5,516 nt of DNA from Bacteroidetes bacterium CG23_combo_of_CG06-09_8_20_14_all_32_9 (GCA_002771395.1 PCSS01000022.1:1-5516), one strand, 5' to 3'; shown: positions 1 through 5,516, counted from the stretch's first letter. The notes: generated by a model from the letters alone, not told the origin. Translations and numbers: made by a program.

Positions 1-1823
1 TTTATTCCACGCAAAAATCCTGAACCGGATTGTAATTTTTTTATATCGGAAGTAGATTTTATTTGAAAATAAATATCGTTTAATTTTTGAACATCAATTA
101 ATTGACGGCATATTTCCGACTCGCTTATTGCTTTAATAATTTCTTCATAATCGTTTATATTTTCTTTAATTCTTAAAACTAAATCAGCCGATTGTAATCC
201 CTTTCTTTGATTTTGCAGCACAGCATCGGGTAATTTGTTTTTCATCGCCCTGCGGATAAGATACCTGTCAAAACCTTTTTTTACAAATTGTTCGTCAGGA
301 ATGGCAGTACAATATTCAAGAAGTTTTATATCAATTGTAGGGGCATAAATATTTATTCCGAATGCATCGCCGTTTTCCTGGGCAATTGATGCCCCTTGTG
401 CCATATTTACATTTATTACTTGCATCCTGGTTTTGCGAAGCGATGATTTTGTAATAAAATGAGGGTCGTATCCTGCTTTATTCATTCTCCCAGGTAAATT
501 TATATCAGTGGCAAATTGACGATTGATAAAGGAATATTGCATAAATGGCTTAGTCCCTTTTTTAATATCATACCAAAATCGCATTAAAAAATATGGTGTT
601 TGTTTTCTTAAAAATGGCTTTATTCCAGGTTGTATCATATTTAAGTAATAACCTTTAAATGGCCATGAAATAGTAAAATTTCCCGCTTGTCCATTTAGCA
701 ATGTTCCTGCTCCGTTTTGCTTTGCGAGTTCATTTATCGATAAAATCCAAAAAAGGTTGGAACTGTTGCGAATCGGCGTTTTATGTATTTGCAGCGATTT
801 TAAAACACCTTGCAATGGATTTCTATTTTCAGATTTTACAAGTATATGCTCAATGTTTGTATACATTTTGGCAACAAGGCTTGCAAGTTCCGATTCGTCG
901 CCATATTGTGAGGGTTTTAGCAAACCATTAGTATTAAAAAGAGGTACCGATGTATAGGCTTTTATATTTTTTCCTTCTTTTAAAAGTTCAATTGCCGCTA
1001 AAGCTGTAACAGAAGTTGAATCGAGTCCGCTGCTAAGCATAGAAGCCACAGAACGATAACTTCTTAACCGGGATTTTACAGCGCTCACAAAAAGTTCGTT
1101 AAATGCTTCAACATAATCATCATCATTTTTAAAACGTATATCAGATACTTCCTCCAACCACCAGTATTTTGACAGAGATAATTTTCCTTTTTTATAAACA
1201 GCCCGATGTGCAGGCGGAATTCTGTAAATGTTTTTGTAAGCCGTTTCTTCAGCATATCCATGCCAGCCAACTAAAAGCTGGGCTATCTGAACTTTATTTA
1301 TTTCATGCGAAACATTGGATATTGAAAGCAAAACATTTATATTGCTTGCAAAAGCTATAAAATTTTCGTTTACAGTATAATAAATGGAAGTGACACCATG
1401 ATGGTCGCGAGCCAGAAAAAGCTGTTTTTCATTTCTGTCCCAAACTGCAAAACTCCAGTCGCCAAAAAGTTTTTTTGTACATTCATTACCCCATTTTTCA
1501 TAAGCCAATGCAAGTAATTTTGTATCGGGAAAAGTTGTTCTTTCATCAGCAGAAATTTTGAAAATATCGCATAGTTCTATTCGGTTATCAAGGCGGGCTT
1601 TGCCAACTATTGTATAATTACTATTGCCAAAATCTCTTGGTTGCTTATCGTAAACCGATTCGGGAGTATCGTAAAGCTGAACCCAGCCAAACCCAACATT
1701 ATTTTCATTCCAAAGTGCATAATTATCGTATGGAAAAAACTTTACAGAAGCATACATTTCCTCTATTTCCTGCATTTCTACAAGATGATTTTCTTTTTTT
1801 ATTATCCCGAATATTACTGACAC
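1..1823 (-). CDS. Asparagine-synthetase-like lasso peptide cyclase (C protein), 3' end cut by window edge
   Basis: The reading frame is open for 607 codons from 1823 to the left edge with no stop, so the C-terminus lies just outside. The N-terminal part (about residues 1-190) is a class II glutamine amidotransferase-like domain (SVIFGII at the start, FLARDHHGVTSIYY around 136-149). The C-terminal part is the ATP-pyrophosphatase synthetase domain, with the PP-loop SSGLDSTS at 264-271 and GQAGNFTISW at 378-387, a form typical of lasso C proteins rather than true AsnB. Lasso cyclases of this family adenylate an Asp/Glu side chain of the core peptide and close the macrolactam ring. The glutaminase nucleophile Cys2 is replaced by Ser, so glutamine hydrolysis is not expected. 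The start must be GTG at 1821-1823: an in-frame TAA lies at 1836-1838 and the first ATG (codon 17) would remove the first beta strand. It follows B2 on the same strand after 589 nt. Family C proteins are about 600-650 residues, so little is missing. Confidence 0.92.
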   Translation of the reverse strand, partial: MSVIFGIIKKENHLVEMQEIEEMYASVKFFPYDNYALWNENNVGFGWVQLYDTPESVYDKQPRDFGNSNYTIVGKARLDNRIELCDIFKISADERTTFPDTKLLALAYEKWGNECTKKLFGDWSFAVWDRNEKQLFLARDHHGVTSIYYTVNENFIAFASNINVLLSISNVSHEINKVQIAQLLVGWHGYAEETAYKNIYRIPPAHRAVYKKGKLSLSKYWWLEEVSDIRFKNDDDYVEAFNELFVSAVKSRLRSYRSVASMLSSGLDSTSVTALAAIELLKEGKNIKAYTSVPLFNTNGLLKPSQYGDESELASLVAKMYTNIEHILVKSENRNPLQGVLKSLQIHKTPIRNSSNLFWILSINELAKQNGAGTLLNGQAGNFTISWPFKGYYLNMIQPGIKPFLRKQTPYFLMRFWYDIKKGTKPFMQYSFINRQFATDINLPGRMNKAGYDPHFITKSSLRKTRMQVINVNMAQGASIAQENGDAFGINIYAPTIDIKLLEYCTAIPDEQFVKKGFDRYLIRRAMKNKLPDAVLQNQRKGLQSADLVLRIKENINDYEEIIKAISESEICRQLIDVQKLNDIYFQIKSTSDIKKLQSGSGFLRGI

Positions 1824-1896
1824 TTTGTTAGGCGCTTATTGTACGACTTTACCGGTTATGTTGTCACTATATTTCAGGTTTCTTCCTTTCATAATA

Positions 1897-1916
1897 GAGA
1901 AACGGAGAAAGGGAGA
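1897..1916. repeat. Left arm of an imperfect inverted repeat flanking the pseudogene
   Basis: The 20 nt at 1897-1916 are the reverse complement of 2294-2313 at 17 of 20 positions (shared core CTCCGTTTC plus TCTCCC). The arms lie on either side of the four-helix-bundle pseudogene, about 380 nt apart. This resembles the terminal complementarity of 23S rRNA intervening sequences, but low complexity makes a chance match easier. Confidence 0.5.
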
Positions 1917-1928
1917 TATGTGGAATTT

Positions 1929-2284
1929 TTACCGAATCAACCACTTATCCGCTCAATCAATCATTTTTACTATTTGACCTGAAATATTTTCATAATCACT
2001 ATTAAGTTTTTGAAACTGATTTTGTGAAATATATATATACAAAGACAATCTATTTCCAACCAAATTTGAGTTTCGCAAGATTCTGTTTCTGAATCGCTCA
2101 ATTTGGCTATAAAAGCCGTTTTATATCTACGTTTTCGCCATTATTCACCAATGTTGGCACAAACAGAACAAGATGATCTCCGTATCTGGTCGGATAGAGA
2201 ATATTTTTCTTCAGCAGGAAATTTCTTTGTCATTTCAAAAATTTCCATTACGGCTTTTATAGATGCTTTACACACTTTTCCCAT
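1929..2284 (-). pseudogene. Degraded four-helix-bundle protein (23S rRNA intervening-sequence protein family)
   Basis: Minus-strand translation from an ATG at 2284 gives IKAVMEIFEMTKKFPAEEKY, then SLSDQIRRSSCSVCANIGE. An in-frame TAA at 2141-2143 follows, and then WRKRRYKTAFIAKLSDSETE and SCETQIWLEI. After a frame change in the TA dinucleotide run at 2029-2040 the homology resumes as YISQNQFQKLNSDYENISGQ and IVKMID. A TGA at 1953-1955 comes next, and the frame ends with ADKWLIR and TAA at 1929-1931. The FP.EEKYSL.DQIRRSS.SV.AN..E.WRKRRY...F..KLSD.E.E..ETQ.WL pattern is recalled from the four-helix-bundle family first described in 23S rRNA intervening sequences; this is from memory, not a search. 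Two premature stops and one frameshift make it non-functional. The N-terminus is open upstream into a Gly/Glu/Arg-rich low-complexity stretch. Its cellular role is unknown even when intact. Nothing links it to peptide biosynthesis, so it is probably an insertion into the operon. Confidence 0.83.
2107..2262. repeat. Perfect 13-bp inverted repeat inside the pseudogene
   Basis: CTATAAAAGCCGT at 2107-2119 is exactly complementary to ACGGCTTTTATAG at 2250-2262, separated by 130 nt. Both arms lie in the coding part of the decayed four-helix-bundle gene (the KTAFIA and SIKAV segments), so the match may be coincidental or may allow a long-range stem in the transcript. Confidence 0.55.
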
Positions 2285-2340
2285 TTCTCCATTTCTCCCC
2301 GTCTCCGTTTCCCCCCGTCTTCGTTTTCCCGTTTCTCCGA
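2276..2340. repeat. Homopyrimidine/homopurine low-complexity tract
   Basis: The plus strand is almost only C and T, with irregular 7-12 nt units of the type atttctcc, gtctccgttt and cgtttctccga. Read on the minus strand it is in frame with the start of the four-helix-bundle pseudogene and would encode a GETGKRRRGETETGRNGEMG-like Gly/Glu/Arg stretch. I recall similar purine-rich expansions inside or beside four-helix-bundle genes of Bacteroidota, but this was not checked here. Confidence 0.7.
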
Positions 2341-2412
2341 AGGGCTTTTTTCTCTCAAGGGAAAATATAGTAACTTATTTTTTATATTGATTTTTTTTCT
2401 GCTTTATGCAAG

Positions 2413-2844
2413 TTATGTATAAAAGGCTACAACAGTAAATGCATCATGATTTTTTTCACCAATTACAAAAGTATCGCCTATTTTTACCCAGGCATGAGCT
2501 TCAAGTTTATCATCGTTTTTTCTTACGCCAAAATATATAGTTGATGATACATTACGTTTTTGTAACATTTTTTTTGCAGTAACCGATTGCTCCAGACATT
2601 TGTTTCGCCATAACGAATACTTTACACTACGCCTTATGGCTTGCTTAATGTTTGCAACTAACACCTCATCAAAATCAATTGTTTTTTCGGGCAAAACATT
2701 TAAAGTCCCAATTTTTTTTGAATACTTACTAAAAGGCACAAATATCAACTTTATTCTTATAAAAAAAGATGTAAAAAAGGCATTAAAAAAGAAATTTCGC
2801 TCTAAAGGTGAAACTTTAAAAACTTTGTAAATTGCATACTTCAT
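2413..2844 (-). CDS. Lasso peptide B2-type transglutaminase-like leader peptidase
   Basis: A 143-residue protein matching the stand-alone B2 (transglutaminase-like) protease of split-B lasso systems. The cysteine protease removes the leader from the precursor so that the cyclase can act on the new N-terminus. The conserved Cys sits in RNKCLEQSVTAKKML (Cys83), followed by STIYFGVRK (about 101-109) and the conserved His in EAHAWVKIGD (His117). Asp124 or Asp134 could be the third catalytic residue; I cannot decide between them by eye. The region 18-37 is rich in Phe/Ile but is not a clear membrane helix. The length is normal for a B2 protein lacking a fused B1 domain. Its ATG overlaps the stop of the PqqD gene by the ATGA arrangement at 2841-2844, implying translational coupling of leader binder and protease. 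The next expected gene, the cyclase, is displaced by 589 nt of mostly decayed sequence. Confidence 0.9.
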   Translation of the reverse strand: MKYAIYKVFKVSPLERNFFFNAFFTSFFIRIKLIFVPFSKYSKKIGTLNVLPEKTIDFDEVLVANIKQAIRRSVKYSLWRNKCLEQSVTAKKMLQKRNVSSTIYFGVRKNDDKLEAHAWVKIGDTFVIGEKNHDAFTVVAFYT

Positions 2845-3119
2845 TCGCTTTTGTCAATGAGTTTTTTTTCTGAAATATTTTCTAAAAAATCAGATACCTG
2901 TGCTTTACAGGTTTCGGGTGTTACATCAAATTCGGTCAAAAGTTTTGACACAATTTCCTGCAGATTATGAGGTGTTTCTAATAATTCCCATATTCGTGCG
3001 GCTACCGGATTTAGTGCAAAATATTTTCCGCTTTCGGGGTGCATCATTACAATTTCGTCATCCATACGACTTGCGAGCAATCGCTTATTTCGAACAAACT
3101 TTATTTTATCATTTATCAT
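2841..3119 (-). CDS. PqqD-like RiPP recognition element (lasso B1 type)
   Basis: A 92-residue protein with the PqqD fold signature: a short beta hairpin region (DDEIVMMHPESGKYFALNPV, 20-39), then ARIWELLETPHNLQEIVSKL (41-60), and a helical C-terminal half with EFDVTPETCKAQVSDFLENI. PqqD-type domains of RiPP pathways bind the leader peptide in an antiparallel beta arrangement and deliver the precursor to the protease and cyclase. Length and domain content fit a free-standing B1 protein. It starts 3 nt after the stop of the sulfotransferase gene and overlaps the B2 start by 4 nt, so it is central to the operon. PqqD itself belongs to PQQ biosynthesis, but no other pqq gene is present and the B2 and C neighbours identify a lasso-type system. 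Confidence 0.93.
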   Translation of the reverse strand: MINDKIKFVRNKRLLASRMDDEIVMMHPESGKYFALNPVAARIWELLETPHNLQEIVSKLLTEFDVTPETCKAQVSDFLENISEKKLIDKSE

Positions 3120-3122
3120 ATT

Positions 3123-3986
3123 CTAAATAATTAGTTCACCGGAATTTGAAAGATAGTGATATTTTTTCATACAGGCAAAATGTTCGTTAATAATTTTCTG
3201 AATTAAATTTTCGGATAAAATGTTTTTATAATAACCGCTTTTACCAACTTTAAAAAAAGTTTTGCAGGCAGGTGATTTTTCTTTAAATCCTGTTTCCTGT
3301 TCGGCTTTTTTCATGTTTTCAAAATTACTGTATTTCAATGCTTTTATGAAATTTTCAGAATTATAAGGAATATTCAGAAACTGTAAAATTGATTGAAATT
3401 CCCGTTCAGAATTTTCGAGTATATTTTCGTACCGCACAACCAAAACAGGAAAATTATTTTGCGTGGTCCAGCTTTGCACATGCCCGCTCCACGAAAGCAA
3501 CCTCTGCCGAATTTGTTGATTATACTTTTTTTTACTTGCGGCAAGACAAAATTTATTTTCGCACATTTTTTCGGCGGCTTTTTCGGGGTCTGTTCCAAGA
3601 TGGTTAGCAAACGAAACAGCCACATCTAACGGATTGCGAATAAAATAAACAGCAGCCTTTGTTTTTCTTACCGGAAACATGTTTTCACCCGATGGCAAAG
3701 TAACAAAGGCATCGTGGGTTTTTACAAATGCGTTTTCGTCGTAATTTTCTGCCCATTTTTCGAAAGCAAAACTTCGTAATTCATCACATTCGTCGGCGGT
3801 TAATTCTGAAATATCAAAACCTGTGTTATCTTCAATAATTTGACGACTGCTAAAAATTGCACCAATATTTAAGTGATTAATGTTAACAGGTTCATCGCTT
3901 TTACTTAAATAATTAGCTAAAAACACACGGCACCAGGTATTTCCCGATTTTGGGTAAGAAGCTAACCAAACAATGTTTTTTTTCAT
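3123..3986 (-). CDS. PAPS-dependent sulfotransferase
   Basis: A 287-residue cytosolic-type sulfotransferase. Using the ATG at 3986, the 5'-phosphosulfate-binding loop is YPKSGNTW (11-18, Lys13). A KTH motif at 89-91 supplies the probable catalytic His91. The 3'-phosphate-binding segment is YFIRNPLDVAVSFANHL (Arg117, Ser125). The C-terminal VGKSGYYKN corresponds to the family's RKG..G.WKN cofactor loop. The family transfers sulfate from PAPS to hydroxyl or amine groups. In this operon the likely acceptor is a Ser, Thr or Tyr of the matured peptide, which is inferred from context. A GTG at 3995 could extend the protein by three residues and overlap the kinase gene by 7 nt. The ATG is preferred because it leaves 2 nt after the kinase stop and puts the first beta strand (NIVWLASYPKSG) right at the N-terminus, as usual. 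PqqD follows after 3 nt. Confidence 0.92.
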   Translation of the reverse strand: MKKNIVWLASYPKSGNTWCRVFLANYLSKSDEPVNINHLNIGAIFSSRQIIEDNTGFDISELTADECDELRSFAFEKWAENYDENAFVKTHDAFVTLPSGENMFPVRKTKAAVYFIRNPLDVAVSFANHLGTDPEKAAEKMCENKFCLAASKKKYNQQIRQRLLSWSGHVQSWTTQNNFPVLVVRYENILENSEREFQSILQFLNIPYNSENFIKALKYSNFENMKKAEQETGFKEKSPACKTFFKVGKSGYYKNILSENLIQKIINEHFACMKKYHYLSNSGELII

Positions 3987-3988
3987 TT

Positions 3989-4891
3989 TTACCACTGTTT
4001 AATAGTATCCTGAATTGTTACAGAAAGCTCATTAAGTGTATTGCTGTTATTATGCTTCAAAATTTTAAAGCAGGAAACTGACTTTAACAACTGCGTCAAT
4101 ATTTTGAAATGCTCAACAGCATAAATTTCATTAATCATCTTTGCCCTGAAAATATGCTGACGTAAAACATTAAATTTATCAACACCCTTTATTTCTTGAA
4201 TTTCAATATTTTCTTTATCGCCATTTTCGATAACAAATATTAATAGCGGTTCAAGAATTCCGCTAAAAAATGCAGGACGGTTATCAAAACGATATTTAAA
4301 CACATCTTTTCTGATAAAAGGTAAATCTTTGTTCAACAATCCAAGCATTTCAATACTATCCTGCCACAACTTCGCCGATGGGAAAGAAGAATAAACTACA
4401 GGCAAATTATTTATTGCCGACACAACCGTAACATCGTCTGCAATAAGCGGATATCCATATTTACGATTTAAATCAAGTGCAATTGTTGATTTACCAACTC
4501 CGGCATTTGCAGCAAAAAGCACGGCTTTATTGTCAACTTTAATTCCGCTTGCATGTAAGGGTAACAACCCCCGCTGATGCAAAAGCATAACTATAACCGA
4601 ACTTATTAAAAATGTTTTTATGTCGTTTTCGTCGGCATCTTTTTCAGGTTGAATAATAATTTTATTTCCGTTGCAAACATAAAATGCCGCCCACGGTTTA
4701 TACCTAATAATAAATTCATCTGCAGATATTTGAAATCGAAATCCATTTATTATTTTTTCATCAAGTTTTTTGGGTACTTCACCATAAGAAACAGTAACCT
4801 GAATATCGCCAGATGAAGGTAAAAACTCGGGAATTTTAATTTCAGATGAAATATTTATACCAAAAGCCGAGTATGTATATGTGGTAGCCAT
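3989..4891 (-). CDS. HPr kinase/phosphorylase-like protein, probable RiPP (lasso) peptide kinase
   Basis: A 300-residue protein from the ATG at 4891. The N-terminal part (YSAFGINISSEIKIPEF, about 6-22, then a beta-rich region) resembles the lead domain of HprK-like proteins in RiPP clusters. The C-terminal HprK catalytic domain shows LLPLHASGI (His113), Walker A ANAGVGKST (128-136) and IADDVTVV (Asp152, Asp153). HprK homologues in lasso clusters such as paeninodin phosphorylate the C-terminal Ser hydroxyl of the precursor, and the same role is inferred here. Classical HprK regulating sugar uptake is unlikely because no HPr or PTS gene is nearby and the gene leads an operon with RiPP enzymes. 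A GTG at 4901-4903 could add four residues, but it overlaps the arm of a perfect palindrome, and the ATG has a good A-rich upstream stretch. The stop at 3989-3991 lies 2 nt before the sulfotransferase ATG. Confidence 0.87.
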   Translation of the reverse strand: MATTYTYSAFGINISSEIKIPEFLPSSGDIQVTVSYGEVPKKLDEKIINGFRFQISADEFIIRYKPWAAFYVCNGNKIIIQPEKDADENDIKTFLISSVIVMLLHQRGLLPLHASGIKVDNKAVLFAANAGVGKSTIALDLNRKYGYPLIADDVTVVSAINNLPVVYSSFPSAKLWQDSIEMLGLLNKDLPFIRKDVFKYRFDNRPAFFSGILEPLLIFVIENGDKENIEIQEIKGVDKFNVLRQHIFRAKMINEIYAVEHFKILTQLLKSVSCFKILKHNNSNTLNELSVTIQDTIKQW

Positions 4892-4901
4892 TTTTTTGTC
4901 C

Positions 4902-4937
4902 ACAACCTGACAGGTTACAAAGTTCCTGTCAGGTTGT
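4902..4937. repeat. Perfect 13-bp palindrome, hairpin just upstream of the kinase gene
   Basis: ACAACCTGACAGG (4902-4914) and CCTGTCAGGTTGT (4925-4937) are exact reverse complements around a 10-nt loop. Each arm is itself nearly palindromic (AACCTGNCAGGTT). No U-run follows on either strand, so it is not a standard terminator. It ends 10 nt before the kinase ATG and would form a strong hairpin in the mRNA leader. Confidence 0.88.
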
Positions 4938-4964
4938 ATATTCAGATTGTGAATCTAATTTCAT

Positions 4965-4994
4965 ACCCAACAGGTGCTTCGTTACCTGTCGGGT
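4965..4994. repeat. Second hairpin of the same ACCTG-type repeat family
   Basis: ACCCAACAGGT (4965-4975) pairs with ACCTGTCGGGT (4984-4994) around an 8-nt loop. The single mismatch becomes a G-U wobble in RNA transcribed from the minus strand, so the stem is complete in the operon's transcript. It shares the ACCTGNCRGGT core with the palindrome at 4902-4937. The pair looks like a REP-like repeat cluster. Confidence 0.75.
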
Positions 4995-4995
4995 G

Positions 4996-5019
4996 ATTTG
5001 TATTTGAAGTACAAATTTA
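4996..5019 (-). promoter_or_regulatory. Possible -7 element TAAATTTG overlapping a small palindrome, ahead of the kinase gene
   Basis: On the minus strand TAAATTTG (5019-5012) fits the Bacteroidota -7 consensus TANNTTTG. It overlaps a 7-bp inverted repeat ATTTGTA (4996-5002) / TACAAAT (5010-5016), which could be an operator. No TTG or TTTG -33 element is visible at 17-23 nt upstream, so this is a weak candidate. If it is real, the kinase operon has its own promoter and a leader of about 110 nt carrying both hairpins; otherwise it depends on read-through from gcvH. Confidence 0.35.
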
Positions 5020-5038
5020 TCCTTTTCGCAGTATAATT

Positions 5039-5416
5039 TTATCCGATTTGAGCCTTATACTGTTCAGCAGTAAGCAGTGTGGCAATTTCCGAAGGATTTG
5101 CAAGTTCAATTTTAATCATCCAGCCATCGTTATACGGGTCTTTATTAATAAGCTCGGGCGACGATTCTAATTTCGTGTTTTTTTCGATAACCTTGCCCGA
5201 TGCCGGCATGTATGAATCGGAAACAGTTTTTACAGCTTCAATAGTTCCAAAAGTTTCACCTTTTGAAAGAGTTTCGCCAACGGTTTCTATTTCAATAAAT
5301 ACAATATCGCCCAATTCGCTTTGTGCAAAATCGGTTATACCAACAAAAGCATTGTTGCCCTCAACACGAATCCATTCGTGTTCTTTGGTGTACTTTAAAT
5401 TTTCAGGAACATTCAT
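5039..5416 (-). CDS. gcvH: Glycine cleavage system H protein
   Basis: A 125-residue protein of normal length for GcvH, the lipoyl-carrying shuttle of the glycine cleavage system that moves the aminomethyl group between P, T and L proteins in the cytoplasm. It begins MNVPENLKYTKEHEWIRV, has the GITDFAQSELGDIVFIE segment, the lipoylation motif GTIEAVKTVSDSYMPASG with the modified lysine at Lys63, and the C-terminal NKDPYNDGWMIKIELANPSE. The ATG at 5416 is the natural start, with an A/T-rich leader and a good promoter about 30 nt upstream. It is a housekeeping gene, not a member of the peptide cluster, although it lies on the same strand. A 135-nt palindrome-rich spacer separates it from the kinase gene. 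No classical terminator with a U-run follows it. Confidence 0.97.
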   Translation of the reverse strand: MNVPENLKYTKEHEWIRVEGNNAFVGITDFAQSELGDIVFIEIETVGETLSKGETFGTIEAVKTVSDSYMPASGKVIEKNTKLESSPELINKDPYNDGWMIKIELANPSEIATLLTAEQYKAQIG

Positions 5417-5449
5417 TATTCTATTATTTTTTTATGGTTTTATTGGTTT

Positions 5450-5478
5450 CAAAAGTATCAAAAAATCAAATAACCAAA
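5450..5478 (-). promoter_or_regulatory. Bacteroidota-type promoter for gcvH
   Basis: On the minus strand a TTTG at 5478-5475 is followed after 17 nt by TACTTTTG at 5457-5450, an exact match to TANNTTTG. Spacing and sequence fit the sigma-ABfr consensus of Bacteroidota. Transcription would start near 5443, giving a short A/T-rich leader of about 27 nt before the gcvH ATG at 5416. Confidence 0.7.
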
Positions 5479-5516
5479 AAATGTTTATTGTCATATTTTT
5501 TTAATAAACCTAAAAT

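Larger units (their letters stand above)
1824..2412. other. 589-nt spacer between B2 and C without an intact gene
   Basis: This interval breaks an otherwise tightly packed operon. It contains a decayed four-helix-bundle gene (minus strand, about 1929-2284), a long pyrimidine tract on the plus strand (2276-2340) and a shorter purine tract (1897-1916) complementary to part of it. The plus-strand open frame at 2103-2390 is antisense to the decayed gene and to the low-complexity tract, with no recognisable protein character. I looked for a lasso precursor (roughly 35-60 codons, with a Thr two residues before the core and an Asp/Glu at core position 7-9) on the minus strand and found none. No TANNTTTG promoter element is visible ahead of the cyclase. 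Confidence 0.75.

Noticed and set aside
1821..1840. TTGTTAGGCG resembling an integron attC core near the cyclase start
   Set aside because: A GTTRRRY 7-mer alone is common. A partner-like ACCCAAC inside the coding sequence shows no internal palindromic structure, and no integrase is seen.
1836..1892. An 18-codon minus-strand frame (MKGRNLKYSDNITGKVVQ) ending 12 nt before the cyclase GTG, considered as lasso precursor or leader peptide
   Set aside because: It is far too short for leader plus core, and no acidic residue follows any plausible core start. It overlaps the purine-repeat arm. No support beyond position.
1869..1987. 11-bp inverted repeat ATATTTCAGGT / ACCTGAAATAT about 100 nt apart
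   Set aside because: It is short, AT-rich and partly within the pseudogene. It could easily be chance and does not coincide with the purine-tract boundaries.
2103..2390. 95-residue plus-strand open frame
   Set aside because: It lies antisense to the four-helix-bundle pseudogene and its end is translated pyrimidine repeat (Pro/Ser/Phe-rich). No family resemblance or promoter.
4930..4971. An 11-codon frame (MKLDSQSEYTT) between gcvH and the kinase as a possible precursor
   Set aside because: It is too short, runs into the palindrome and lacks precursor features.
4902..4994. Rho-independent terminator after gcvH
   Set aside because: The stems are strong but neither is followed by a U-run in the minus-strand transcript, so a classical terminator cannot be claimed.

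Overview
The window looks like Bacteroidota DNA. It is AT-rich, the genes lack Shine-Dalgarno sequences and have A-rich stretches before their starts, and the one convincing promoter (upstream of gcvH) has the Bacteroidota TTTG / TANNTTTG form. All recognisable genes are on the minus strand, so transcription runs from high to low coordinates.

Layout in transcription order: 5417-5516 holds the gcvH promoter. 5039-5416 is gcvH, a housekeeping lipoyl carrier protein. 4904-5038 is a short intergenic stretch crowded with palindromes. 3989-4891 is an HPr kinase/phosphorylase-like ATPase. 3123-3986 is a PAPS-dependent sulfotransferase. 2841-3119 is a PqqD-type RiPP recognition element. 2413-2844 is a transglutaminase-like leader peptidase (lasso B2 type). 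1824-2412 has no intact gene but contains a decayed four-helix-bundle (23S rRNA intervening-sequence type) gene with a purine-rich repeat tract. 1-1823 is an asparagine-synthetase-like lasso cyclase (C protein) that starts on GTG and runs off the left edge with its C-terminus nearly complete.

Kinase, sulfotransferase, PqqD and B2 are packed with gaps of 2-3 nt or a 4-nt overlap and read as one operon, with the cyclase as its downstream member. PqqD (B1), B2 protease and the C cyclase are the minimal maturation machinery of a lasso peptide: B1 binds the leader, B2 cuts it off, and C adenylates an Asp/Glu side chain and closes the macrolactam. The kinase and sulfotransferase would be tailoring enzymes adding phosphate or sulfate to hydroxyl groups. 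The set predicts a lasso-like peptide with two possible anionic decorations.

No precursor peptide gene could be found in the window, and no transporter is present. Either the precursor lies left of position 1, it is encoded elsewhere, or it was lost when the B2-C junction was invaded by the four-helix-bundle element. That is the main open question.
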